Below the pieces are notes generated by a model. That model was not told where the DNA came from, did no database searches, and saw nothing but the letters and a program-made list of their open reading frames with translations. Of a stretch of DNA of 64,000 nt, positions 13,431 to 26,429 are shown piece after piece. Every line of letters starts with the position of its first letter. Positions within the stretch are counted from its first letter, which is position 1. Position numbers and translations under genes: made by a program. The stretch is taken from the NCBI RefSeq assembly GCF_907164915.1, contig NC_061868.1:31586439-31650438 (forward strand). The letters are read 5' to 3'. Source of the DNA: Impatiens glandulifera (Eukaryota; Streptophyta; Magnoliopsida; Ericales; Balsaminaceae).

Positions 13431-13841
13431 TCCTCCTAATATAACGGGTATATAACTTGTTATACAAATTTTAACTAACTTTGAAATATTGTATTTTACT
13501 ATTATATTTTGTTCATTTTGTTTATTATAGTTTATATTATACAAAGGTAAAATTGAGTACAACACCTGCAAAATTTAATATTGAAATTAGAGTTGGACAA
13601 TCATTTGGATCAACAAGAAATGACATGATCCAACACGATATTAGTACTACACAATACGATTTTATCTCACTCAGGTCGTGAGTTGCACACGACATAAACA
13701 CGGAATAACACAATCACAACATGATTATGAGTTTAGACAATCGTAACACTCATTTCATAAATAATATAACATCTTATTTATAAGAATTACTCTTATATTC
13801 TTTATTTTTTATTTAAAATTCTTATTAGATATCACTCTTAA

Positions 13842-14256
13842 ATGTGCCATGAATATCATAAGAATACGTCTTCTCTTAAAATTTTGATATTCATGACATT
13901 TAGTTGGACATTGATTATGACATATATCGTCATGAAAAATGTTCAACCAACAAATGTGATGATACCATTGCACCGGATCTTTACGACACATAATATTTTT
14001 TTAGAAGAACTTAGATCACGCCACAATATTTTACATAAAAAGAGATTTAAAGGTTTTGTCAATTTAAAACTCTCCGGAGCCTATCCGTCCAATATAACGG
14101 GTATATAACTTTTAGTACAATATTTAAATAACTATGAAATATTGTATTTTAAATTAATATTTTGTTCATTTTATTTATTATAGTTTATATTATACGAAGT
14201 TGAAATTGGGCACACCACCCGTAGAATTTAATGTTCATATTAGAGTTAGACAATGA
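13842..14256 (+). pseudogene. Aspartic protease 5' fragment, best-preserved exon 1 plus start of exon 2
   Basis: One monomer shown as a representative. Exon 1 is open from 13842 to 14108: a hydrophobic segment near residues 13-33 (LKILIFMTFSWTLIMTYIVM) like a signal peptide, then a pro-region with PLHRIFTTHN, LEELRSRHNILHKKRF and KLSGAYPSNITG. A GTATATAAC donor follows (about 14100) and the acceptor TTTATTATAG ends at about 14183. Exon 2 then reads LYYxKxKLGTPPVEFNV (the x positions vary between monomers). This order matches the N-terminus of plant A1 pepsin-like proteases (LRxRDxxRHxRxL pro-region, then GLYxTKVxLGTPPxEFxVQxDTGS). The DTGS catalytic motif is replaced by RVRQ/RVGQ-like residues and the rest of the enzyme is absent, so it cannot be an active protease. 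A one-base slip near the ATG shifts this copy's original start. Confidence 0.75.
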
Positions 14257-17053
14257 GTTGGATCAACACGAAATGACACAATCCAAAACGATATTAGTAC
14301 GGAACGACACAATATGATTTTATCTCACTTGGGTCGTGAGTTGGACACGACACAAGCACGAGACAACACAATCACGACACGATTATGTGTTTATACGATC
14401 GTAACTTTCATTTTATAAATTATATAAAGTCTTATTTATAAGAATTACTCTTATATTTTTTTTATTATATAATTCTTATTAGATATCACACTTAAAAGGT
14501 GCCATGGAGATCATCAAGTGTATGCCTTCTATTAAAATTTTGATATTCATCACATTAAGATGAACATTGATTATGACTTATATCGTCATAATAAATGTCC
14601 AACCAACAAATGTGAAGATATTGTTATACCGAATCTTTACAACACATAATGTTTCTTTAGAAAATCACACAACAATATTTTACATAAAAAGAGATTTGAA
14701 GGTCTCGTCAATTTAAAACTCCCTAGAGCCTCCGCCCAATATAACGGGTATATAACTTGTTAAACAAAATTTAACTAACTTTGAAATATTGTGTTTTAAA
14801 ATTATATTTTGTTCATTTTTTTTATTAATAGTTTATATTATACAAAGGTGAAATTGAGTACAATATTTGTAGAATTTAAAGTTCAGATTAGAGTTGGGCA
14901 ATGTGTTGGAGTAACACAAACCAACGCGATTCAACACGATATTAGTACACAACGACATAATACGATATTTTCTCACTCGGGTTGTGAATTGGAAATGAGA
15001 CAAATACAAGACGACACGATCACGACACAATTATGAGTTTATACGATTGTAACACTTATTTTATAAATAATATAATAATTATTCTTATATTCTTTTGTAT
15101 TTTTTATAAAAAATTCTTATTAGATATCACTCTGACTAATAATTCTATAATAATTGTTAATGTCAAAGGATCCATGAAGATCATCAAGTGTATGTCTTTT
15201 CTAAAAATTTTTATATTCATCGCATTTAGTTTGGCATTGATTATCAATTTATATCGTCATTACAAATGTCCAACCAACAAATGTGATGATACTATTGCAC
15301 CGGATTTTTACAACACATAATGTTTATTTAGAAGAACTAAGATCATTCCACAATATTTTACATAAAAAGAGATTTGAAGGTCTCGTCAATTTAAAATTCT
15401 CTGGAGCTTATCCGTCCAATATAACGGGTACTAACTTTTAGTACAAAATTTAACTAACTATGAAATATTGTGTTTTAAATTAATATTTTGTTCATTTTAT
15501 TTATTACAGTTTATATTATACGAAGGTGAAATTGGGAATACCATCCGTAGAATTTAATGTCCAGGTTAGAGTTGGACGATGAGTTGGATCAACTGTAAAT
15601 TACACGATCTAACACGATATTAGTACAGAAAGACAAAATACAATTTTATCTCACTCGGGTCGTGAGTTGAACACGACACAAGGACGAAACAATACGATCA
15701 CGACACGATTATGAGTTTATACGATCGTAACACTCATTTATAAATAATATAACATCTTATTTATAAGAATTACTCATGTATACTTTGCCATGAAGATCGT
15801 AAAGAGTTTGTCTTCTCTTAAAATTTTGATATTCATCACATTTAGTTGGACATTGATTATGACTTATATCGTCTTGAAAAATGTCCAACCAAAAATTGTG
15901 ATGATACTGTTGCACCGAATCTTTACGACACATAATATTTCTTTAGAAGATCACGCAACAATAATTTTCATAAAAAGAGATTTGAAGGTCTCGTTAATTT
16001 AAAACTCCCTGAAGCCTATCCGCCCAATATAACGGGTATATAACTTTTAGTACAAAATTTAACTAACTTTGAAATATTGTGTTTCAAAATTATATTTTGT
16101 TGATTTTATTTATTATAGTTTATATTATACAAAGGTGAAATTGAGTACACCACCCGTATAATTGAATGTTCAAATAAGAGTTGGGCAATATGTTGGAGTA
16201 ACACGAACCAACGCGATCTAACATGATATTAGTATGGATCGACACAATACAATATTATCTCACTCGGGTTGTGGGTTGGACATGACACAAACACGAGACG
16301 ATACGATTAAAACACGATTATGAGTTTATACGATTGTAACACTCATTTTATAAATAATATAATAATTACTCTTATATTCTTTTGTTTTTTATTATAAAAA
16401 GTTCTTATTAGATAACAATCTTACTAATGTTTCTATAATAATAGTTAATGTCAAAGGAGCAATGAAGATCATCAAGAGTATGTCTTCTCTTAAAATTTTG
16501 ACAATCAATGCATTACGATTAGTTTGACATTGATTATGACTTATATCGTCATAAAAAATGTCCAACCAACAATTGTGATGATACCGTTGCACCGGATCTT
16601 TACGACACGTAATGTTTCTTTATAAGAACTTAAATCATGCAACACTATTTTACATAAAAAGATATTTGAAGGTCTCGTCAATTTAAAACTCTCTAGAGCC
16701 TATCCGACCAATATAATAAGTATATAACTTTTAGTACAAAATTTAACTAACTATGAAATGTTGTGTTTTGAATTAATATTTTGTTCATTTTATTTATTAC
16801 AATTTATATTATACAAAGGTGAAATTGGGTACACTACCCGTATAATTTAATGTTCATATCAGAATTGGACAACGAGTTGGATCAACACGAAATGACACGA
16901 TCCAAAAGAATATTAGTACAGAACGACACAATATGATTTTATCTCACATCGGTCCTGAGTTGGACACGACATAAATACTAGACCACACGATCATAATACG
17001 ATTATGTGTTTATACGATCATAACATTCATTTTATAAATTATATAACATCTTA

Positions 17054-17104
<51 letters not shown>

Positions 17105-18265
17105 ATGCTTAATTTTTAAAGTGTCCGGATTGCCGGGTCGAGAGCTGTGGTTAATTTGGATATATATGTGAGAGTAAATGAATAATTGGGTCGGATTGTG
17201 GGTTGACCCGCCCATAAACTTAAAACGTTTAAAAATAAAATTAAAAGTGCTATAGGTATGGTTCGAACTTGCAACCTAACAAAAACAAGTACAACTCTTT
17301 AACCAACTAGGCCAACAACACTTTATAATTAAGATTCAACACCAAATTTGATGAACGCGAGACATTATAACAATAAAAGTTCAAATTTTTAACTAACTAA
17401 TCTATATATATATATATATATATATATATAATGATGCTTAATTTTTAAAGTGTCCGGATTGCCGGGTCGAGAGCTGTGGTTAATTTGGATATATATGTGA
17501 GAGTAAATGGATACTTGGATCGGATTGTGGGTTGACCCGCCCATAAACTTAAAACGGTTAAAAATAAAATTAAAAATGCTATAGGTATGGTTCGAACTTG
17601 CAACCTAACAAAAACAAGTACAACTCTTTATCCAACCAGGCCAACAACACTTTATATTTAAGATTCAACACCAAATTTGATGAACGCGAGACATTTTAAC
17701 AATAAAAGTTCAAATTTTTAACTAACTAATCTATAAATATATATATAATGATGCTTAATTTTTAAAGTGTACGGATTGCCGGGTCGAGAGCTGTGGTTAA
17801 TTTGGATATATATGTGAGAGTAAATGGATACTTGGGTCGGATTGTGGATTGACCCGCCCATAAACTTAAATCGGTTAAAAATAAAATTAAAAATGCTATT
17901 TTTATGTTTCGAACTTGTAACCTAACAAAATAAGTACAACTCTTTAGCAAACTAGGCTAACGACACTTTATATTTAAGATTCAACACCAAATTTGATGAA
18001 CGCGAGATATTTTAAAAATAAAAGTTCAAATTTTTAACTAAATAATCTATATATATATAATCATGCTTAATTTTTAAATTGTCCGGATTACCGGGTCGAG
18101 AGTTGTGGTTAAATTGGATATATATGTGAGAGTAAATGGATATTTGGGTCGGATTGTGGGTTTACCCGCCCATAAACTTAAAACGGTTAAAAATCAAATT
18201 AAAAGTGTTATTTGTATGTTTCGAACTTGCAACTTAACAAAATAAGTACAACCTTTAACAAGTGT
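17054..18265 (+). repeat. Four tandem Helitron-head units of about 316-347 bp
   Basis: Each unit shares GTGTCCGGATTGCCGGGTCG, a GGGTTGACCCGCCC block and a TTCGAACTTGCAACC block. Read on the minus strand, the first two show a Pol III-like A box (TGGCCTAGTTGG, 17303-17314; variant at 17632-17643) and B box (AAGTTCGAACC, 17260-17270 and 17589-17599). Long TA tracts (17056-17102, 17403-17430) mark the heads. The last unit is cut short. Confidence 0.85.
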
Positions 18266-18642
18266 TATTGAGATGTGATTTGCCGAGGGATAATAAGCCG
18301 GTATCATTTGAAAATGGTTAAACAAATATGAATCAAATATTTGATTGACCAAAGTGTGAGGTCACGATGCTAATTTTTAAAAAATACGAATGAAATATTT
18401 GATTGACAAAGTGAAAGTGTAAAGTCACGAGATGAGAGATTCATTCGGAAAAAATATGGTATGAAACATGTGAGAAAATAAGTTGTTTTTCCGAATTGAA
18501 TAAAATGTGAATGAGCGTTCTATTTTTATTTAAATATATTATTCGTAATTTATTAAAATTGTAAATATTGAATACATATTATTAAAATTTTTTAATTTAT
18601 TTTGTTTTTATTCTTATCTGTGTGCATCCGAAATTTTCCTGG
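17054..18642 (+). mobile_element. Helitron-like element inserted in the array
   Basis: It begins TCTATATATA after a host A and ends TTTTCCTGG before a host T, the A|TC...CTRR|T arrangement of Helitrons. The host monomer rejoins exactly when it is removed (ACATCTTA + TTTATAAG), with no target duplication. It contains four successive units, each starting TCTATA(TA)n and GATGCTTAATTTTTAAA (17054, 17401, 17730, 18046; periods 347, 329 and 316), then a unique 3' part. No Rep/helicase gene is present, so it is non-autonomous. I found no convincing GC hairpin just before the 3' end, which lowers confidence. Confidence 0.6.
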
Positions 18643-19999
18643 TTTATAAGAATTACTCTTATATATATTTTATATTTTATAAAATTCTTATTATATATCA
18701 CTCTTAAAGGTGCCAAGAAGATCATCAAGAGTACGTCTTCTATTAAAATTTTGATATTCATCACATTTAGATGAACATTGATTATGACTTATATCGTCAT
18801 GAAAAATGTCCAACCAACAAATGTGAAGATATTGTTGCACCGAATCTTTACGACACATAATGTTTTTTTAGAAGATCACGCAACACTATTTTACATAAAA
18901 AGAGATTTGAAGGTCTTGTTAATTTAAAACTCCCTGGAGCTTATCCTCCCAATATAACGGGTATATAACTTGTTAAACAAAATTTAACTAACTTTGAAAT
19001 ATTGTGTTTTAATATTATATTTTGTTCATTTTGTTTATTATAGTTTATATTATACAAAGGTGAAATTGAGTACAACACCTGTAGAATTTAATATTGAAAT
19101 TAGAGTTGGACAATGATTTGGATGAACACGAAATGACATGATCCAACACGATATTAGTACTACACAATACGATTTTATCTAACTCAGGTTGTGAGTTGCA
19201 CACGACACAAGCACGGGACAACACAATCACAACATGATTATGAGTTTATACGATCGTAACACTCATTTTATTAATAATATAACATCTTATTTATGAGAAT
19301 TAGTCTTATATTCCTTTCTTTTTAATTTTATAAATTTCTTATTAGATATCACTCTTAAAGGTGCCATGAATATCATAAAAGTATGTCTCTTAAAATTTTG
19401 ATATTCATGACATTTAGTTGGACATTGATTATGACATATATCGTCATGAAAAATGTCCAACCAACAAATGTGATGATACTATTGTACCGGATCTTTACGA
19501 CACATAATGTTTTTTAGAAGAACTTAGATCACGCCACAATATTTTACATAAAATGAGACTTGAAGGTCTTGTCAATTTAAAACTCTCCAAAGCCTATCCG
19601 TCTTCTAATATAACGGGTATATAACTTTTAGAACAAAATTTAACTAACTATGAAATATTGTATTTTAAATTAATATTTTGTTCATTTTATGTATTACAGT
19701 TTATATTATACGAAGTTGAAATTGGGCACACCACCCGTAGAATTTAATGTTCATATTAGAGTTAGACAATGAGTTGGATCAACACGAAATGACACAATCA
19801 AAAACGATATTAGTACGGAACGACACAATATGATTTTATCTCACTTGGATCGCGAGTTGTACACGACACATGCACGAGACAATACAATCACGACACGATT
19901 ATGTGTTTATACGATCGTAACATTCTTTAAATAAATTATATAACATCTTATTTATAAGAATTACTCTTATAATTTTTTTATTATATAATTCTTATTAGA

Positions 20000-22900
20000 T
20001 ATCACTCTTAAAGGTGCCATGAAGATCATCAAGTGTATGCCTTCTATTAAAATTTTGATATTCATCACATTAAGATGAACATTGATTATGACTTATATCG
20101 TCATAATAAATGTCCAACCAACAAATGTGAAGATATTGTTACACCGAATTTTTACGACACATAATGTTTTTTAGAAGATCACACAACAATATTTTACATA
20201 AAAAGAGATTTGAAGGTCTCGTCAATTTAAAACTCCCTGGAGCCTAACCGCCCAATATAACGGGTATATAACTTGTTAAACAAAATTTAACTAACTTTGA
20301 AATATTGTGTTTTAAAATTATATATTTTTTATTTTATTTATTAATAGTTTATATTATACAAAGGTGAAATTGAGTACAATATCTGTAGAATTTAATGTTC
20401 AGATTAGAGTTGGGCAATGTGTTGGAGTAACACAAACCAATGCGATTCAACACGATATTAGTACACAATGACACGATACGTTATTTTCTCACTCGGGTTG
20501 TGGATTTGAAATGAGATAAGAAAAAGACGACACGATCACGACACGATTATGAGTTTATACGATTGTAACACTCATTTTATAAATAATATAATAATTATTC
20601 TTATATTCTTTTGTATTTTTTATAAAAAATTATTATTAGATATCACTCTTACTAATAATTCTATAATAATTGTTAATGTTAAAGGATCCATGAAGATCAT
20701 CAAGTGTATGTCTTCTCTTAAAATTTTTTATATTCATCGCATTTAGTTTGGCATTGATTATGACTTATATCGTCATTAAAAATGTCCAACCAACCAACAA
20801 ATATGATGATACTATTGCACCGGATTTTTACGACACATAATGTTTTTTAGAAGAACTAAGATCATGCCACAATATTTGACATAAAAAGAGATTTGAAGGT
20901 CTCGTAAATTTAAAACTCTCTGGAGCCTATCCGTCCAATATAACGGGTATGTAACGTTTAGTACAAAATTTAACTAACTATGAAATATTGTGTTTTAAAT
21001 TAATATTTTTTTCATTTTATTTATTACAGTTTATATTATACGAAGGTGAAATTGGGAACACCACCCGTAGAATTTAATGTCCAGGTTAGAGTTGGACGAT
21101 GAGTTGAATCAACCGTAAATGACACGATCTAACACGATATTAGTACATAAAGACACAATACGATTTTATCTCACTCAGGTCGTGAGTTGCACACGACACA
21201 AGCACGAGACAACACAATCACAACATGATTATGAGTTTATACGGTCGTAACATTCATTTTATAAATAATATAACATCTTATTTATGAGAATTACTCTTAT
21301 ATTATTTTCTTTTTAATTTTATAAAATTCTTATTAGATATCACTCTTAAAGGTTCCATGAATATCATAAGAGTATGTCTTCTCTTAAAATTTTAATATTC
21401 ATGACATTTAGTTGAACATTGATTATGACATATATCGTCATGAAAAATGTCCAACCAACAAATGTGATGATACCATTGCATCGGATCTTTACGACACATA
21501 ATTTTTAGAAGAACTTAGATCACGCTACAATATTTTACATAAAAAGAGACTTCAAGGTCTTGTCTATTTAAAACTCTCCGGAGCCTATCCGTCCAATATA
21601 ACGGGTATATAACTTTTAGTACAAAATTAACTAATTATGAAATATTGTATTTTAAATTAATATTTTGTTCATTTTATTTATTATAGTTTATATTATACGA
21701 AGTTAAAATTGGGCACACCACCTGTAGAATTTATTGTTCATATTAGAGTTAGACAATGAGTTGGATCAACACGAAATGACACAATCCAAAACGATATTAG
21801 TACGGAACGACACAATATGATTTTATCTCACTTGGATCGTGAGTTGGACACGACACAAGCACGAGACAACACAATCATGACACGATTATGTGTATATACG
21901 ATCGTAACATTCATTTTATAAATTATATAACATCTTATTTATAATAATTACTCTTATATTTTTTTTATTATATAATTCTTATTAGATATCACTCTTAAAG
22001 GTGTCATGAAGATCATCAAGTGTATGCCTTCTATTAAAATTTTGATATTCATCACATTAAGATGAATATTGATTATGACTTATATCGTCATAATAAATGT
22101 CCAACCAACAAATGTGAATTTATTGTTACACCGAATTTTTACGACACATAATGTTTCTTTAGAAGATCACACAACAATATTTTACATAAAAAGAGATTTG
22201 AAGGTCTCGTCAATTTAAAACCAATGGAGCCTAACCGCCCAATATAACGGGTATATAACTTGTTAAACAAAATTTAACTATCTTTGAAATATTGTGTTTT
22301 AAAATTATATTTTGTTCATTATATTTATTAATAGTTTATATTTTACAAAGGTGAAATTGAACACAATTTCTGTAGAATTTAATGTTCAGATTAGAGTTGG
22401 GCAATGTGTTGGAGTAACACAAACCAACGCGATTCAACAAGATATTAGTACACAACGACACGATACGATATTTTCTCACTCGGGTTGTGGATTTGAAATG
22501 AGATAAGAAAAAGACGACACAATCACGACACGATTATGAGTTTATACGATTGTAACACTCATTTTATAAATAATATAATAATTATTCTTATATTCTTTTG
22601 TATTTTTTATAAAAAATTATTATTAGATATCACTCTTAATAATAATTCTATAATAATTGTTAATGTCAGAGGATCCATGAAGATCATCAAGTGTATGTCT
22701 TCTCTTAAAATTTTTTATATTCATCGCATTTAGTTTGGCATTGATTATGACTTATATCGTCATTAAAAATGTCCAACCAACAAATGTGATGATACTATTG
22801 CACCGGATTTTTACGACACATAATGTTTTTTAGAAGAACTAAGATCATGCCACAATATTTGACATAAAAAGAGATTTGAAGGTCTCGTCAATTTAAAACT

Positions 22901-25900
22901 CTCTGGAGCCTATCCGTCCAATATAACGGGTATGTAACGTTTAGTACAAAATTTAACTAACTATGAAATATTTTGTTCATTTTATTTATTACAGTTTATA
23001 TTATACGAAGGTGAAATTGGGAACACCACCCTCATAATTTAATGTCCAGGTTAGAGTTGGACGATGAGTTGGATCAACCGTAAATGACACGATCTAACAC
23101 GATTTAGTACATAAAGACACAATACTATTTTATCTCCCTCAGGTCGTGAGTTGCACACGATACAAGCACGGGACAACACAATCACAACATGATTATGAGT
23201 TTATACGGTCGTAACACTCATTTTATAAATAATATAACATCTTATTTATGAGAATTACTCTTATATTCTTTTCTTTTTAATTTTATAAAATTCTTATTAG
23301 ATATCACTCTTAAAGGTGCCATGAATATCATAAGAGTATGTCTTCTCTTAAAATTTTAATATTCATGACATTTAGTTGGACATTGATTATGACATAGTCC
23401 AACCAACAAATGTGATGATACAATTGTACCGGATCTTTACGACACATAATGTTTTTTTTATAAGAACTTAGATCACGCTACAATATTTTACATAAAAAGA
23501 GACTTGAAGGTCTTGTCAATTTAAAACTCTCCGGAGCCTATCCGTCCAATATAACTGGTATATAACTTTTAGTACTAAATTAACTAACTATGAAATATTG
23601 TATTTTAAATTAATATTTTGTTCATTTTATTTATTATAGTTTATATTATACGAAGTTGAAATTGGGCACACCACCTGTAGAATTTAATGTTCATATTAGA
23701 GTTAGACAATGAGTTGGATCAACACAAAATGACAAAATCCAAAACGATATTAGTACGGAACGACACAATATGATTCTATCTCACTTGGGTCGTGAGTTGG
23801 ACACGACACAAGCACGAGACAACACAATTATGACACGATTATGTATTTATACGATCGTAACATTCATTTTATAAATTATATAACATCTTATTTATAATAA
23901 TTACTCTTATATTTTTTTTATTATATAATTCTTATTAGATATCACTCTTAAAGGTGCCATGAAGATCATCAAGTGTATGCCTTCTATTAAAATTTTGATA
24001 TTCATTACATTAAGATGAATATTGATTATGACTTATATCGTCATAATAAATGTCCAACCAACAAATGTGAAGATATTGTTACACCGAATTTTTACGACAC
24101 ATAATGTTTCTTTAGAAGATCACACAACAATATTTTACATAAAAAGAGATTTGAAGGTCTCGTCAATTTAAAACTCAATGGAGCCTAACCGCCCAATATA
24201 ACGGGTATATAACTTGTTAAACAAAATTTAACTAACTTTGGAATATTGTGTTTTAAAATTATATTTTGTTCATTATATTTATTAATAGTTTATATTTTAC
24301 AAAGGTGAAATTGAACACAATATCTGTAGAATTTAATGTTCAGATTAGAGTTGGGCAATGTGTTGGAGTAACACAAACCAACGCGATTCAACACGATATT
24401 AGTACACAACGACACGATATGATATTTTCTCACTCGGGTTGTGGATTTGAAATGAGATAAGAAAAAGACGACACGATCACGACACAATTATGAGTTTAAA
24501 CGATTGTAATACTCATTTTATAAATAATATAATAATTATTCTTATATTCTTTTGTATTTTTTATAAAAAATTATTATTAGATATCACTCTTACTAATAAT
24601 TCTATAATAATTGTTAATGTCAAAGGATCCATGAAGATCATCAAGTGTATGTCTTCTCTTAAATTTTTTTATATTCATCGCATTTAGTTTGGCATTGATT
24701 ATGACTTATATCGTCATTAAAAATGTCCAACCAACAAATGTGATGATACTATTGCACCGGATTTTTACGACACATAATGTTTTTTAGAAGAACTAAGATC
24801 ATGCCACAATATTTGACATAAAAAGAGATTTGAAGGTCTCGTCAATTTAAAACTCTCTAGAGCCTATCCGTCCAATATAACGGTATGTAACGTTTACTAC
24901 AAAATTTAACTAACTATGAAATATTGTGTTTTAAATAAAAATTTTTTTTCATTTTATTTATTACAGTTTATATTATACGAAGGTGAAATTGGGAACACCA
25001 CCCGTAGAATTTAATGTCCAGGTTAGAGTTGGACGATGAGTTGGATCAACCGTAAATGCCACGATCTAACACGATATTAGTACATAAAGACACAATACGA
25101 TTTTATCTCCTTCAGGTCGTGAGTTGCACACGACACAAGCACAGGACAACACAATCACAACATGATTATGAGTTTATATCATTTTATAAATAATATAACA
25201 TCTTATTTATGAGAATTACTCTTATATTCTTTTCTTTTTAATTTTATAAAATTCTTATTAGATATCACTCTTAAAGGTGCCATGAATATCATAAGAGTAT
25301 GTCTTCTCTTAAAATTTTAATATTCATGACATTTAGTTGGACATTGATTATGACATATATGGTCATGAAAAATGTCCAACAAACAAATGTGATGATACCA
25401 TTGCACCAGATCTTTACGACACATAATGTTTTTTTATAAAAACTTAGATCACGCTACAATATTTTACATAAAAAGAGACTTGAAGGTCTTGTCAATTTAA
25501 AACTCTCCAGAGCCTATCCGTCCAATATAACGGGTATATAACTTTTAGTACTAAATTAACTAACTATGAATTATTGTATTTTAAATTAATATTTTGTTCA
25601 TTTTATTTATTATAGTTTATATTATACGAAGTTGAAATTGAGCACACCACCTGTAGAATTTAATGTTCATATTAGAGTTAGACAATGAGTTGGATCAACA
25701 CGAAATGACACAATCCAAAACGATATTAGTACGGAACGACACAATATGATTCTATCTCACTTGGGTCGTGAGTTGGACACGACACAAGCACGAGACAACA
25801 CAATCATGACACGATTATGTGTTTATACGATCGTAACATTCATTTTATAAATTATATAACATCTTATTTATAATAATTACTCTTATATTTTTTTATTATA

Positions 25901-26429
25901 TAATTCTTATTAGATATCACTCTTAAAGGTGTCATGAAGATCATCAAGTGTATGCCTTCTATTAAAATTTTGATATTCATCACATTAAGATGAATATTGA
26001 TTATGACTTATATCGTCATAATAAATGTCCAACCAACAAATGTGAATTTATTGTTACACCGAATTTTTATGACACATAACGTTTCTTTAGAAGATCACAC
26101 AACAATATTTTACATAAAAAGAGATTTGAAGGTCTCGTCAATTTAAAACTCAATGGAGCCTAACCGCCCAATATAACGGGTATATAACTTGTTAAACAAA
26201 ATTTAACTAACTTTCAAATATTGTGTTTTAAAATTATATTTTGTTCATTATATTTATTAATAGTTTATATTATACAAAGGTGAAATTGAGTACAATATCT
26301 GTAGAATTTAATGTTCAGATTAGAGTTGGGCAATGTGTTGGAGTAACACAAACCAACGCGATTCAACACGATATTAGTACACAATGACAGGATACGATAT
26401 TTTCTCACTCGGGTTGTGGATTTGAAATG
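20000..26429 (+). repeat. Trimeric higher-order repeat, period about 1954-1987 bp
   Basis: Three successive monomers amplify as a unit. A 65-residue frame starting MSLYDCNTHFINN recurs at 20549, 22536 and 24490, and again at 40097 beyond the inserted retrotransposon (MSLNDCNTHF in the 24490 copy). A 64-residue exon-2 frame recurs at 22312 and 24266 (step 1954). This differs from the dimer period in block 1. Confidence 0.85.
26425..26429. repeat. Target-site duplication AAATG of element Y (left copy)
   Basis: AAATG at 26425-26429 is repeated at 40057-40061. Uninterrupted monomers read GATTTGAAATGAGATAAG at this point, so the duplication is unambiguous. Confidence 0.97.

Larger units (their letters stand above)
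6422..17053 (+). repeat. Protease-derived tandem array, block 1 (about 16 monomers)
   Basis: Head-to-tail monomers; the anchor GATTTGAAGGT recurs near 6734, 7412, 8066, 8751, 9400, 10078, 10729, 11409, 12060, 12739, 13391, 14044, 14693, 15371, 15979 and 16662. Spacing alternates between about 650 and 680 bp. The long type has an extra segment (ACTAATGTTTCTATAATAAT) before the ATG that the short type lacks. Plus-strand order in each monomer: AT-rich leader with GTAACACTCATTTTATAAAT, an exon-1-like ORF from ATGAAGATCATCAAG, a GT...AG intron of about 80 bp, the start of exon 2, then an ACACGA-rich tail of about 200 bp. The array starts abruptly at about 6422, inside the leader segment. Confidence 0.95.
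18643..26429 (+). repeat. Protease-derived tandem array, block 2 (about 12 monomers)
   Basis: Continues block 1 in the same orientation. The anchor GATTTGAAGGT or its variants lies near 18902, 19557, 20207, 20890, 21547, 22193, 22872, 23501, 24148, 24828, 25478 and 26128. It is interrupted at 26429 by retrotransposon Y, and the same monomer resumes at 40057. Confidence 0.95.

Noticed and set aside
20549..20746. Repeated 65-residue frame MSLYDCNTHFINN as a gene family
   Set aside because: It begins in the non-genic tail and runs through the AT-rich leader into exon 1 out of context; its conservation reflects recent array duplication.
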